Shown: positions 54,417-63,817, counted from the first letter of the stretch. The stretch is DNA of 64,000 nucleotides from Pseudarthrobacter sp. NIBRBAC000502772 (GCF_006517235.1 NZ_CP041188.1:4739564-4803563), one strand, 5' to 3'. Notes: generated by a model from the sequence alone, not told the origin. Translations and numbers: made by a program.

Positions 54417-56111
54417 TTGAAGGCCGATTTCACTACCGGTGCCCGCCCGGTCAAAGCTGCCCGCGGCACCGAGCTCACCGCCAAGAGCTGGCAGACAGAA
54501 GCCCCGCTGCGGATGCTGATGAACAACCTGGACCCCGAGGTCGCGGAGCGCCCGGATGATCTGGTGGTTTACGGCGGGACCGGCCGCGCCGTCCGGTCCT
54601 GGGCGGCGTTCGATGCGATCACCCGCACCCTCGAAACCATGGAAAAGGACGAGACGCTGCTGGTCCAGTCCGGCAAGCCGGTCGGTGTGTTCCGGACCAA
54701 CGAATGGGCGCCGCGGGTGCTGCTGGCGAACTCCAACCTCGTGGGCGACTGGGCCAACTGGCCCGAATTCCGCCGGCTCGAGGCCGAGGGCCTGATGATG
54801 TACGGCCAGATGACCGCCGGGTCCTGGATCTACATCGGCACCCAGGGCATCCTGCAGGGCACCTTCGAGACCTTCGCCGCGATCGCCCGGAAACTCACCG
54901 GCGACGAGAACGGCACGCTCGCCGGGACCCTGACCCTCACGGGAGGGTGCGGGGGCATGGGCGGTGCCCAGCCGCTCGCCGTCACCCTGAACGAGGGCGC
55001 CTGCCTGATCGTCGACGTCGACGAGGCCCACCTGCGCCGCCGCGCCAGCAAACGCTACCTCGACGAGGTCGAGACCGACCTCGACACCGCCATCGCCAAG
55101 GTCCTGGCGGCCAAGGAAGAGCGCCGCGGCTGGTCCGTGGGCTATGTCGGGAACGCCGCGGAGGTCTTCCCCGAGATCCTGCGCCGCCACCGTGCGGGTG
55201 AGCTCACGGTCGATATCGTCACGGACCAGACCAGCGCGCACGACCCGCTGTCCTACCTCCCCGAAGGCATCACAGTCGCCGAGTGGCACACCGAGGCCGC
55301 CGCCGACCCGGAAGGCTTCACCAAGAAGGCCCAGGCCTCCATGGCTAAGCATGTCCAGGCCATGGTGGAGTTCAAGGACGCCGGCGCCGAGGTCTTCGAC
55401 TACGGCAACTCCATCCGCGACGAGGCCCGCAAGGGCGGCTACACCCGGGCGTTCGAATTCCCCGGCTTCGTCCCGGCCTACATCCGCCCGCTCTTCTGCG
55501 AGGGTCTGGGCCCGTTCCGCTGGGTCGCACTGTCCGGGGACCCCGAGGACATCGCGGTCACCGATGCGGCCATCAAGGAACTCTTCCCCGAGAACAAGCA
55601 CCTGCACCGCTGGATCGACGCCGCCCAGGAACGGGTGGAATTCGAAGGCCTGCCGGCCCGGATCTGCTGGCTCGGCTACGGCGACCGCGCCAAGGCCGGC
55701 CTGCTGTTCAACCAGCTCGTGGCGGACGGCAAGGTTAAAGCGCCCATCGTGATCGGCCGCGACCACCTCGACTCCGGCTCCGTCGCCTCCCCCTACCGGG
55801 AAACCGAAGCAATGGCCGACGGCTCCGACGCCATCGCGGACTGGCCGCTGCTCAACGCCCTGCTCAACACCGCCTCCGGCGCCACCTGGGTCTCCATCCA
55901 CCACGGCGGCGGCGTCGGCATCGGCCGCTCCATCCACGCCGGCCAGGTCTCCGTCGCCGACGGCACCGACCTCGCCGCCCAGAAACTCGAACGCCTCCTC
56001 ACCAACGACCCCGGCATGGGCGTCATCCGCCACGCCGACGCCGGCTACGACCGCGCCACCGACGTCGCCAAAGAACGCGGCGTCCGCATCCCCATGCAAG
56101 AAACCCGGTAA
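54417..56111 (+). CDS. hutU: Urocanate hydratase
   Basis: Hydrates urocanate to imidazolonepropionate, the second histidine-degradation step; cytoplasmic, with tightly bound NAD+. The 564-aa length is normal. NAD-binding region [17 protein letters not shown] and [14 protein letters not shown], plus [19 protein letters not shown] and [15 protein letters not shown], are diagnostic. TTG start with AGGAGA 7 nt upstream. It directly follows the transporter and precedes the HutH-like gene. Confidence 0.96.
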   Translation: MKADFTTGARPVKAARGTELTAKSWQTEAPLRMLMNNLDPEVAERPDDLVVYGGTGRAVRSWAAFDAITRTLETMEKDETLLVQSGKPVGVFRTNEWAPRVLLANSNLVGDWANWPEFRRLEAEGLMMYGQMTAGSWIYIGTQGILQGTFETFAAIARKLTGDENGTLAGTLTLTGGCGGMGGAQPLAVTLNEGACLIVDVDEAHLRRRASKRYLDEVETDLDTAIAKVLAAKEERRGWSVGYVGNAAEVFPEILRRHRAGELTVDIVTDQTSAHDPLSYLPEGITVAEWHTEAAADPEGFTKKAQASMAKHVQAMVEFKDAGAEVFDYGNSIRDEARKGGYTRAFEFPGFVPAYIRPLFCEGLGPFRWVALSGDPEDIAVTDAAIKELFPENKHLHRWIDAAQERVEFEGLPARICWLGYGDRAKAGLLFNQLVADGKVKAPIVIGRDHLDSGSVASPYRETEAMADGSDAIADWPLLNALLNTASGATWVSIHHGGGVGIGRSIHAGQVSVADGTDLAAQKLERLLTNDPGMGVIRHADAGYDRATDVAKERGVRIPMQETR

Positions 56112-56135
56112 CCAAGGTCCCAACCCCACATTGGC

Positions 56136-56183
56136 TGCTCCGTAACCGCCGTTTAGAACCGCCAAAAGGGCCGTTACGGAGCA
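56136..56183 (+). promoter_or_regulatory. Hairpin covering the ribosome site of the HutH-like gene
   Basis: Perfect 11-bp arms TGCTCCGTAAC / GTTACGGAGCA with a 26-nt loop, between hutU and the next gene. The GGAG Shine-Dalgarno lies inside the right arm, so folding would hide it. It could also attenuate read-through from hutU. Confidence 0.6.
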
Positions 56184-56187
56184 ACCG

Positions 56188-57669
56188 ATGAGAAAGAATC
56201 AGTCCATGATTGAAATCGACGGCACACGGCTGCGTCTGGCCGATATCACCACGGCGGCTGCCGGGGGCACCGAGGTGACACTGACGCCGTCGGCCGTTGA
56301 ACGGATGGCGGCATCCCAGCTGTCGGCGCGGGCAACCGCCCGTGCCCGGCCCGTTTACGGGCGTTCCACCGGGGTCGGCGCCAACCGCTCCGTCACGCTG
56401 GATCCGACGGACACGGACATGCATGGACTGAATCTCCTGCGCAGCCATGCGGTGGATGCCGGGCGGGCCCTCGACCGTGAAACCGTGCGGGCGATGCTGG
56501 TGATCAGGCTCTCCCAGCTGGCGGCAGGTGCCTCCGGCATCAACCCGGCCATAGCCGAAGCGCTCGTGGAGATGTTGAACCGGGATGCCCTGCCGGAGGT
56601 TCGGGAATTCGGCGGGATCGGGACAGCCGACCTGCCGGCCTTAGCCGGGACCGCACTCACGCTCCTGGGCGAGCGGCCAACCATGGACGGCGGGATCATC
56701 CCCGAGTCGCTCAACGGCTGGGCCACGGAGGACGCCCTGCCATTCATCAGTTCCAGCGCGCTCACCATTGCCCAGGCTGTACTGGGCCATCAGAAACTTG
56801 CCGTCCTCGTGGAGAACCTCACGCTGGTGAGTGCTCTGTCCTTCACCGCGATGTCAGGCAATCCGGAGGCGTTCAGCCCCGAGGTGGCCAGGGCATCCGA
56901 TTCGGCTGCTGTGGGGGACATGGCGACGACACTTCACGGGCTGGTAGCTGGGACCGGCGTGGCCGCCCGGATCCAGGATCCGTACTGTCTGCGCACTTTG
57001 CCGCAGGTCCTCGGGGCGGTCACGGAGGAGCTTGCCTCGCTTGAATCGCTCCTGAACCGGCTTGTTGTTGCCGGCCACGAGAACCCGATGGTCTTCGGCT
57101 CTGAGACCGACGGGACCAACGGGGTGGCCCATCACGGCCTCTTCCAGATGACAACCCTTGCCAGGCGGATAGACGCGCTGCACTTGGCCCTGGGGACGGC
57201 CTGCGCCACCAACCTCCGCCGGATCGACCTGCTCTGCGACCCTGCGTTCACGGGTCTCAACCGGTTCCTGGCGGCCGACGATTCCGGCCAATCCGGCGTC
57301 ATGATGCTCGAATACGTAGCTGCAGCCGCCGCGGGGCTTGTACGCGCCAACGCCCAGCCCGCGAGCCTGCAGACAGTGGTCCTGTCTCTCGGCGCCGAGG
57401 AAGACGCCAGCTTCGCCAGCCTGGCGGCATCCCGGCTGCACTCCACCGTCCAGGCGCTGGCGACCATGACGGCCGTTGAATTGGTGTGTTCAGCGCGGGC
57501 ACTGCGGATGCAGGGACGGCAACCGTCCGACTTCACCCATCCGCTGCTCAGGAGAGCCCTCGAAACCGGATTCATGCTGCCGGCTGCCAGCCAGGACCGC
57601 GACCTCCGCCCCGACGTCGATGCGGCGTTGAAACTCGTCCGGCTGCCCGCCCTGGGACGACACCGGTAA
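56188..57669 (+). CDS. Histidine/aromatic ammonia-lyase family protein lacking the MIO triad
   Basis: A 493-aa HAL/PAL-fold protein in the place where hutH is expected. Family marks remain (VYGRSTGVGANRSV, LNLLRSHAVDAGRALDR, QDPYCLRTLPQVLGAV), and length is about right. The Ala-Ser-Gly triad that cyclises to the MIO electrophile is absent: the region reads GGIGTADLPALAG (T146-A147-D148) instead of the usual GSVGASGDL. Without MIO, classic ammonia elimination is unlikely. It may catalyse another reaction, bind urocanate or regulate. A second start 6 codons later is possible. Confidence 0.85.
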   Translation: MRKNQSMIEIDGTRLRLADITTAAAGGTEVTLTPSAVERMAASQLSARATARARPVYGRSTGVGANRSVTLDPTDTDMHGLNLLRSHAVDAGRALDRETVRAMLVIRLSQLAAGASGINPAIAEALVEMLNRDALPEVREFGGIGTADLPALAGTALTLLGERPTMDGGIIPESLNGWATEDALPFISSSALTIAQAVLGHQKLAVLVENLTLVSALSFTAMSGNPEAFSPEVARASDSAAVGDMATTLHGLVAGTGVAARIQDPYCLRTLPQVLGAVTEELASLESLLNRLVVAGHENPMVFGSETDGTNGVAHHGLFQMTTLARRIDALHLALGTACATNLRRIDLLCDPAFTGLNRFLAADDSGQSGVMMLEYVAAAAAGLVRANAQPASLQTVVLSLGAEEDASFASLAASRLHSTVQALATMTAVELVCSARALRMQGRQPSDFTHPLLRRALETGFMLPAASQDRDLRPDVDAALKLVRLPALGRHR

Positions 57670-57791
57670 AACAACACGGAATCCTCCCCCAAAAATTGAT
57701 CCAACCTTGAGCCAACCCTTGGCAACTCATGCAGTTGGCGGTCCACGCTGGATTCATCACCACAAGAAACGGCGGGGAAGCAGGAAGATTC

Positions 57792-58265
57792 ATGGGGAAG
57801 GAATCAGCTCTGGATGAGGTCGTCACGGTGGGAGGACTGATCACTGATCACCACCCGCTCGACTTTCACACCTTGGGGCTGGCCGGTTGCATTGACCGGC
57901 TGACTGGACCCCTCCGTCAGCAAGGAACGGCAGTCCGCTGGGATACTCCGCACTGGGGCATCGAGATCCCGGCGGACTGCGCGTCCCTCCTCTACCAATC
58001 GGCCCGCGAAGCGCTGAGCAACGCCTTCAAGTACTCCGACGCCGCCGCGCTCACCGTCCAGTTGTCCGCCGTGGACCACGGCATCCGTCTTGTAGTGTCC
58101 GACGACGGCACGGGCTTTGACTGCGACCTCGCGTTAAGCGGCAAAAACCACGGCTACGGGCTGCGCCTGATGTCCGTGGCAGTACATGAGGCCGGCGGCA
58201 CCGTCAGCGTCTGTTCGAAGCCAGGGGAGGGCACCACCGTGACGGTCACCCTCCCCCTGGACTGA
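57792..58265 (+). CDS. Orphan histidine-kinase-like ATPase domain protein
   Basis: A 157-aa protein made almost only of a HATPase_c domain: N box REALSNAFKYSDA, G1 DDGTGFD, G2 HGYGLRLMS. It resembles the ATPase half of NarL-type sensor kinases, including a short helix before it (DFHTLGLAGCIDRLTGPL), but no phospho-accepting His region, sensor or response regulator is near. It may be a degraded kinase or an anti-sigma/regulator ATPase. The start is chosen for AGGAAG upstream; an ATG 21 codons earlier lacks one. Confidence 0.7.
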   Translation: MGKESALDEVVTVGGLITDHHPLDFHTLGLAGCIDRLTGPLRQQGTAVRWDTPHWGIEIPADCASLLYQSAREALSNAFKYSDAAALTVQLSAVDHGIRLVVSDDGTGFDCDLALSGKNHGYGLRLMSVAVHEAGGTVSVCSKPGEGTTVTVTLPLD

Positions 58266-58290
58266 CGCCTGTGGGCTTGGGAAGGCTGGA

Positions 58291-58898
58291 CTACCGTGAA
58301 AGCTTGTCCGGATCCGGCTCCGGATCGCCGATGTGGCCCGGCGCATTGGCGGCCAGTACGCGCTGGACGAACGCGCTGTATTCCTCCATGTAGTGCCGGA
58401 GGAACTTGGCTGTGCCCTCATCCCGGACCTCGCCGTCGTCGCCAAAGACGCCCGGCTTGAAGTGAATGTACACTTCCGGGGCGTTCAATTGGGGGGCGTC
58501 CAGGAAGCTCAGCACACTCCGCATGGAGGACTGCATCACCGCCGTGCCGATACTGCCCGGCGAGGCACCGATGATGCCGGTGGGCTTGCGCGCGAAGGAG
58601 TTGGTGCCCCAGGGCCGCGACGCCCAGTCGATGGCATTCTTGAGCGCTCCCGGAATGGAGCGGTTGTATTCGGGGGACACAAACAGGATGCCGTCCGAGG
58701 CCTCGATCGCTTCCTTGAGGGCGCGGCCTGCCGGCGGGAAATCGGCGTCGTAGTCGTAGCTGTAGAGGGGCAGGTCCCTAATAGGGATCTCGGTGAATTC
58801 AAGGTCCGCCGGGGCCAGCTTGATGAGGGCCTTGGCGAGTGTGCGGTTGATGGAGCCGGTGGCCAGGCTCCCCACGAAGTATCCAATTTTCTGCGCAT
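58291..58898 (-). CDS. NADPH-dependent FMN reductase, start codon out of frame
   Basis: A flavodoxin-like quinone/FMN reductase: KIGYFVGSLATGSINRTL binds FMN phosphate, SPEYNRSIPGALKNAIDWA is the signature. The only ATG with a ribosome site (AAGGAA, at 58896-58898) is one base out of frame. Adding one A to the A4 run right after it (minus strand, 58887-58890) would give MRRKIGYFVGS, the expected start. The in-frame opening further upstream (to 59073) has no similarity. So the gene has either a one-base loss or a sequencing error. A His/Asp-rich C-terminus (PGHIGDPEPDPDKLSR) is typical of its actinobacterial relatives. Confidence 0.8.
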
Positions 58899-59093
58899 GA
58901 GATTGTTCCTTCCCAACAGCCGGCAGAACCGGCTGGCCGTAGAGCTTTACAGGATGAAGCGGGCACAGTGCGTCCCCAGTCCAGCACAGAACACGTGCCG
59001 CGGCCAGAGCGCTGGAATGGATATTGACACCCCGCTTCGGGAGGCGCTGAATGATGGTTGAGGCACATTCCACACACCATAGGAGCGGTTGAG

Positions 59094-59228
59094 ATGAAGG
59101 AAAAACCAGTCATGGCGCAGCGCATCCACAGCGAGGCTCCGGCCGAAGGGGACGAGTTGGCGGACCCCACTGACATCCGAGTGCACTCCCAGGAACCCGC
59201 CGAAGGCGCCGACACCGACGACGACTGA
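59094..59228 (+). CDS. Small 44-aa acidic protein
   Basis: Starts MKEKPVMAQRIHSEAPAEGD and ends in TDDD. It is very acidic and carries an internal near-repeat (HSEAPAEGDE / HSQEPAEGAD). Ribosome site AGGAG 8 nt upstream of the ATG. No membrane segment or known domain. It lies 22 bp before the SRPBCC-derived frame on the same strand. Function unknown. Confidence 0.6.
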   Translation: MKEKPVMAQRIHSEAPAEGDELADPTDIRVHSQEPAEGADTDDD

Positions 59229-59250
59229 CCGCCGCCAGTCAAAGGACCTT

Positions 59251-59520
59251 GTGAGCAGCAAAGTCGAGAAGCGGATTGTGGTTGACGTGCCGGTCAGCAC
59301 CGCCTACAAGACCGAGCTCTCCCTCACGCTGGAGTACCAGCCGGAGGGCATGGTGGGGAAGGTGGGCGACCTGCTCCACGTCGTGGCCCGCCAGGCGGAA
59401 CACGACCTGAAGAAGTTCAAGGAGGGCGAGATCCGCAGCGCGGCCCAACGCAAGGTCCGTAAGCCGAACGACGACGACGGCACCCTCCCGCCGCTCGGCG
59501 GTACCTTGGGCGACCGTTGA
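59251..59520 (+). pseudogene. SRPBCC (cyclase/dehydrase) gene with an internal in-frame deletion
   Basis: The 89-aa frame joins the family's first strand (MSSKVEKRIVVDVPVSTAY) directly to its late section (KTELSLTLEYQPEG, GKVGDLLHVVARQAEHDL). About 70-80 residues that normally lie between (the SRPBCC core) are missing without a frameshift. The C-terminus (EGEIRSAAQRKVRKPNDDD) also looks altered. GTG start. The result cannot form the barrel and is probably non-functional, unless the deletion is an assembly fault. Confidence 0.65.
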
Positions 59521-59690
59521 CGGGCGAAGTCGCAGACTGGCGGAGTCGAACCTAAGGTGCCGCCCGCCGTCGTACTTTGCAACAGCAGTACGCGGCATCA
59601 GCTGCCTACCCCATACAAGCTGCCCTGCCCCGCACGAGCGGGCTGCCCCGCACCGCTCGTGCGGGCCAGCACCGTCCCTACGTAAGCGGC

Positions 59691-60635
59691 CTAATCGCGG
59701 GCGGGCACCAGCACCACTTCATAGGGGCTCGCCGGCCGGTTGAACTGCGCATTCACGGCCGCCAGGGTGCTCCCGAACCGCGCCACCGTGGCGGGAACAT
59801 CGAAAGCGGGGCTGGTGATGGTGTCTTCGATCTCGCCGGAGGAGAGATCGTTGCAGAGGTCAATCCGGACGATCTGGTTCAGGAAGTTCTGAACAGCCCA
59901 GACCGTGTGGCCACGGACCAGGATGCCGTCAACATTCGGCACATCCACACCCTCAATCAAGGCGCTGACACCGGTCCCCGGATCCACGGTATAGAGAGCC
60001 CCGTTGTTCGAATGAGCCACGATCAGGACCCGGTCGCCCTTGGCCGCGGCAATGCCGTTGAGGTTGAATTGACCGGTCAGCCCGGCGGCAGGCCCGCTCA
60101 GCGGAAGGGTCTCAACATCGCCAAGTTCGCCGTGCCTGCCCACGGGGAGGAAGTAGAGCTCGCCAGCGGCCGAGTTCGTGAACCAGGCGCCGTCCTGCGT
60201 CAGAGCTACGTCGTTGATGAACCCCGGAGCGAGCGTGAAGTCATCCACCGGCTCGCCTGATTCGGTGTTGTACACGAAAGCTTTGCCGGTCCCGCCACCC
60301 GCTACAAACAGCAGATCGTGGCGGGTATCGGCCTTCATCCCGACGGCGGCCCTCGGCTGCGTATCGAATTCGGATACGTCGATGAACAACCGCGCTGTGC
60401 CGTCACGGATGTCGCCGCGGTAAATGTCGCCAAGTGCCAGGTCTCCGGCGTAGAAGGTTCTTCCCTTGCCGGCGGCGATCCCCTCGGCGGATGTGGCGCC
60501 CTCGAGCACAATGACTGGGTCTGATGGGGGCGCAGCTGACGCCGGGAGAACAGGTACCAGCAGCCCCACCAGCGCAATGAACCCGATGACGGTACGGCGT
60601 TGTACTTTTCCTGAATGCTGGGTTGTGCGGGCCAT
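59691..60635 (-). CDS. Secreted beta-propeller-like protein
   Basis: A 314-aa exported protein with a signal peptide (cleavage near PASAA, residue ~35). The mature part has repeated blade-like strands (GRTFYAGDLALGDIYRGDI, GGGTGKAFVYNTESGEPV, GFINDVALTQDGAWFTNSA) as in SMP-30/gluconolactonase-type propellers. No lactonase metal ligands can be fixed by eye. Two Cys are almost absent (one visible, DLCND). It may bind rather than hydrolyse. Divergent from the small lipoprotein gene. Confidence 0.75.
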   Translation of the reverse strand: MARTTQHSGKVQRRTVIGFIALVGLLVPVLPASAAPPSDPVIVLEGATSAEGIAAGKGRTFYAGDLALGDIYRGDIRDGTARLFIDVSEFDTQPRAAVGMKADTRHDLLFVAGGGTGKAFVYNTESGEPVDDFTLAPGFINDVALTQDGAWFTNSAAGELYFLPVGRHGELGDVETLPLSGPAAGLTGQFNLNGIAAAKGDRVLIVAHSNNGALYTVDPGTGVSALIEGVDVPNVDGILVRGHTVWAVQNFLNQIVRIDLCNDLSSGEIEDTITSPAFDVPATVARFGSTLAAVNAQFNRPASPYEVVLVPARD

Positions 60636-60845
60636 GATTCTTCCTTGAATTTAGGTGATCCGCACGGGCCAACCTGCGGCAGCCCGCACGATTGTACTGT
60701 CAATTTAAGCACCTCGCGCCGAGGCCCGCCAGAGTCCGGAGCCCCCTCCTTGTGCGGTCACACTCCGCCCTCCGGAGCCCCCGGAGAAGCAAGGCGCCGC
60801 GGTCTCTGCTTACAATCGAAACCTCAATCAACTACTGAGGGACCC

Positions 60846-61184
60846 ATGAAGAAACTCGCCACCGCCCTGATCGCTGCCGGCCTCGTGCTTTCCGCTTCTG
60901 CGTGCACCACGCCCACCAAACTTTCCACGCCCGAAACCTGCGACCGCGTCAAGGCTGTCCTGGCGAACCCCGCGAACAACGTGGGCAAGACCGGCCTGGT
61001 GCGTCTCGCCAACCAGATCCGGCCCACCGAAGTTGTGGCATCGGATGACCTCAAGCCTGCGCTCCGATCCATCATCGAGTACACGGACGAGTCCGCCAAG
61101 GAAGCCCCGGACGAGGCCAAGCTCGCCGAACTGGAGCCCAAGTACCGTGAAGCCGGCGCCGCCTTCACGAAGCACTGCAGCTAA
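60846..61184 (+). CDS. Small lipoprotein of unknown function
   Basis: A 112-aa protein with lipobox LSASAC (C20), followed by an all-helical domain (TPETCDRVKAVLANPANNVG, EYTDESAKEAPDEAKLAEL). Two further Cys at either end of the domain (C33 region and the penultimate C) may pair. Ribosome site GAGGGA. Ends in a strong hairpin. No function known. Confidence 0.75.
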   Translation: MKKLATALIAAGLVLSASACTTPTKLSTPETCDRVKAVLANPANNVGKTGLVRLANQIRPTEVVASDDLKPALRSIIEYTDESAKEAPDEAKLAELEPKYREAGAAFTKHCS

Positions 61185-61205
61185 GACGCCTCCTGCGTTA
61201 ACGTT

Positions 61206-61231
61206 CGACGGCGGCCGGTTGGCCGCCGTCG
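61206..61231 (+). terminator. Hairpin after the small lipoprotein
   Basis: 11-bp perfect arms CGACGGCGGCC / GGCCGCCGTCG with a GGTT loop, 21 bp after the stop. It ends just before the next gene. Confidence 0.78.
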
Positions 61232-61249
61232 TTGGCTTATCCTTGGCTC

Positions 61250-61897
61250 GTGGATCTCTATCAGTCACTGCTCTCGTTCGGCCTTGTGGCCGGACTCCTG
61301 ACGCTGGTTCCGGGCATCGACACGGCGCTGGTGCTCCGTTCGTCCCTCGCCAGGACGCGCGGTTTCGCCTTCGCCACGGCCCTGGGCATCTCCACCGGAT
61401 TGATGGTGTGGGGAATCGCGGCAGCTGTGGGCGTCTCGGCGCTGCTGGCAGCATCTGAACTGGCCTACCGGGCGCTCACCATCGCCGGTGCCGCCTACAT
61501 GGTCTGGCTTGGCGCTTCCCTGCTGTGGAAGAGCCGGGCCAAGGACCCGTCGTCCGCCTCGCCCGAGGTTGGAGTGCCCGCGGCCTCCCGTCATCAACTG
61601 TTCCAGGGCTGGCTGACCGGGACAGGCACTAATCTGCTTAATCCGAAGGTGGGGGTGTTCTACATCGCCACGATTCCCCAGTTCATCCCGCCGGGGACAC
61701 CTCCGCTGCTGATGGGAACTTTGCTGGCCGGCGTCCACTGCGTCCTGGGCCTTGCGTGGCTGACCTTCCTGATTTTCGGAGCAGGTTTCGCCTCCAAATG
61801 GCTGAAAAGCGCCCGCAGCCTCAGGATCATCGACCGCATCACCGGCACCGTCCTGATCGGTTTCGGGCTGCGGCTCGCCCTCGAACCACGGCACTGA
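61250..61897 (+). CDS. LysE/RhtB-family amino-acid exporter
   Basis: A 215-aa inner-membrane exporter with six segments; family signature LLTLVPGIDTALVLRSSLAR (the PGP-type loop) and GWLTGTGTNLLNPKVGVFY. It would export amino acids or their analogues. The start is uncertain. GTG giving MDLYQSLLSFG is preferred because the terminator hairpin ends 18 bp before it; TTG six codons earlier abuts the hairpin. Neither has a ribosome site, so a leaderless message is possible. Confidence 0.85.
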   Translation: MDLYQSLLSFGLVAGLLTLVPGIDTALVLRSSLARTRGFAFATALGISTGLMVWGIAAAVGVSALLAASELAYRALTIAGAAYMVWLGASLLWKSRAKDPSSASPEVGVPAASRHQLFQGWLTGTGTNLLNPKVGVFYIATIPQFIPPGTPPLLMGTLLAGVHCVLGLAWLTFLIFGAGFASKWLKSARSLRIIDRITGTVLIGFGLRLALEPRH

Positions 61898-61958
61898 TAC
61901 CGGTCCCTGACACGGGTCCCGGGTGCCGGGCCCAGGTGCCGGGCCCAGGGTGCCGACC

Positions 61959-62345
61959 TTAGTTCAGGGACAGGGCCAGGTAGAGGGCTGTCAGGATCAC
62001 CACTGTGGGCGTCATGACCAGGCGCTCCGGTTTGCTGCGGGAGATTCCGTTCAGCACGATGCCCAGCGCGAAATAGGCTGTCAGCACCCAACAGAAGACG
62101 CTCGTGAAGCCCTCGTTCACCAGCGGGGCCGCCATGCCGGCCTTGGCCAGCGCGACATAGGCGAAGAGGATGTAGAGGATGATCGAGGTGGCGCTGCCGA
62201 TCCGCAGCTTGGTGGACAGGACGTTGTGCTGGCCTCCCCACGCGAACCGTCCCAGTGGCGCTCCCGCGATCAGGGCGGCCTGAAAAACCGCGAGCGCGGC
62301 CAAGAGTACACACGCAACAATCGCGGCTAGCTGGGCTAACTGCAT
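61959..62345 (-). CDS. Small integral membrane protein (four segments)
   Basis: A 128-aa protein with four hydrophobic segments (about 5-27, 48-70, 80-100 and 107-126) and short polar loops (GGQHNVLSTKLRIGS). No known family domain could be named. Convergent with the LysE gene and divergent from the kinase-like gene. Function unknown. Confidence 0.7.
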   Translation of the reverse strand: MQLAQLAAIVACVLLAALAVFQAALIAGAPLGRFAWGGQHNVLSTKLRIGSATSIILYILFAYVALAKAGMAAPLVNEGFTSVFCWVLTAYFALGIVLNGISRSKPERLVMTPTVVILTALYLALSLN

Positions 62346-62480
62346 CGAAGATCCCCATTCCCCGTGGTGGCCGCCGGCCCGTTGCAGGCACCGTCCGGAC
62401 GTAAGCTTAACGTGACCTCCGCCTCATGATGGGACGATCGCGCTGTCCCTTCCGTTAAACCATTGGCGAAAGGAGGCCAA

Positions 62481-63075
62481 GTGCTTATTGTCTTAACCGG
62501 AATCGACGGCTCGGGAAAATCCACGGCCGCCCGCGCCTTGGTAGATGCGGCCCAGGCTGACGGCGAAAACGCCCTGCTGCTCAGCAACCATGCCGGCAGG
62601 CGGAGCATGTCCGTGCTGGCTGAACGGCTGGGCATCCGCTGGCCCCGCCGCCTGGCCGACGCCGTGGAAACCACCCTCCGCGTGGCCAACGTGCTGGTGT
62701 CCCATGCCCGGGCCAGCCGTGTCGACGGACTGGTGGTGATGGACCGGCACCTCCACTGCCAGCTGGCCCTGCGCGCGGCCAAGGACTGCGGCGTGGCCGC
62801 CTGCTCCCCTGGCTGATTTCGTCCCTGCCGGAGCCTGACGCCGTGGTGCACCTGGACGTTGAGCCTGTGTTGGCACACGATCGCATCATGGCCCGCGGCA
62901 CCGATTCGGAGACGCTGGCTGACCTGGTGGACTTGCGCGACGCCTACCGCGCCATGCCGGAATACGCGGCTTTCGTACAGCTCGACGCCGACTGCCCGCC
63001 GCCGAGGTTGTGGCCAGGCTTAAGCGGATCGTGCACAAGCGGCTCGTGCGCGCGGAAGCTGCCGTGGCTGTATAG
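62481..63075 (+). pseudogene. Thymidylate-kinase-like gene with two frameshifts
   Basis: Starts at GTG with a strong ribosome site (AGGAGG); P-loop TGIDGSGKST and DRHLHCQLALRAAKDCG are clear. Near 62797 the frame must shift (one base missing) to continue as LLPWLISSLPEPDAVVHLDV, and near 63000 again to end as AAEVVARLKRIVHKRLV. Corrected, it would be ~200 aa, the normal size for this kinase group. Both breaks are single-base losses in GC runs, so sequencing error is likely. It is probably not the housekeeping tmk. Confidence 0.7.
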
Positions 63076-63107
63076 CCCCACCCAAGCCCCGGCAGGCCAG
63101 CTCCGGC

Positions 63108-63506
63108 TCAAATCAGCGCGTGCGATCCCCTGCTCCGCGGCCGGCCGAAGGACGCCGTACCCAGGAATTCAATGGCGACGAACGGCTCGGAGCCAACCAC
63201 CCACTCATCGTGCCCGGGAGGCAACGCATAGGTGTCATGGGCGCGGATGGTGGACCTCACGCCGTCGGACGTTTGAATCTCCAGGCTCCCGGACACACAG
63301 TAACCGAGGTGGTTGTGCTCGCAGAAGTCCGTCAGTTCAGTAGGCTTGGCGGACTCGGACCAGCGCCAGCCAGGCGCGAGGATGAGGCGGGCCACGAGTA
63401 GTCGTCAACGGTGACGAGATCGAACTCGGCCTTGTCCGGACACCGTTTCTTGTCCGGGATGTCAAGGGATTTTACGGCCAGTGCTCTAATGAAATTTGCG
63501 GTCATG
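63108..63506 (-). pseudogene. Cupin-domain protein gene with a frameshift
   Basis: The intact-looking start (MTANFIRALAVKSLDIPDKK) is in one frame and the cupin core (ARLILAPGWRWSES, EHNHLGYCVSGSLEIQTSDG, YALPPGHDEWVVGSEP) in another. They join if one G is restored in a GG run near 63395. Corrected length ~132 aa, a single cupin barrel with a His metal/ligand site (EHNHLGY). No enzyme activity can be named. Confidence 0.7.
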
Positions 63507-63817
63507 GGGAAACAGCCTTGGGATCATTGCGGTGGGCGCTTAGGGCTGGGACCAAGCGGTTGTGCGTGGATGCCGCTAGCGGCTACGTAGTGCGGATCAC
63601 GTACTGCGGAGACCAGAAGTGCGTACCTCTAACCGTATCCATCCGGCGCCTCAAGTCAATGGACCGCCGGACATTCACGGGGCCGAAAAGGGCCCCCGCG
63701 CAGGTCCCGGCCCGGACCAGCCGGAATACTTCAAATGACGCCGGAGTTGTTGTTTAAACTGGAAAGCCGATTCACTGGTTTCCTGCTTTTGCCATCAGAG
63801 TCTCCCGAAGGAACGCC
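63507..63817. other. Gap before the peroxiredoxin gene, nothing identified
   Basis: 311 bp with one plus-strand frame of 79 codons that has no ribosome site or known domain. Given the base losses on both sides, a broken small gene here would be hard to recognise. Confidence 0.35.

Noticed and set aside
54207..56165. A 652-codon open frame antisense to hutU
   Set aside because: It is a GC-rich shadow of hutU (Gly/Val/Asp-rich translation, no domain, no ribosome site).
63518..63757. 79-codon frame between the cupin and peroxiredoxin genes
   Set aside because: No ribosome site or domain, and the surrounding sequence is error-prone.
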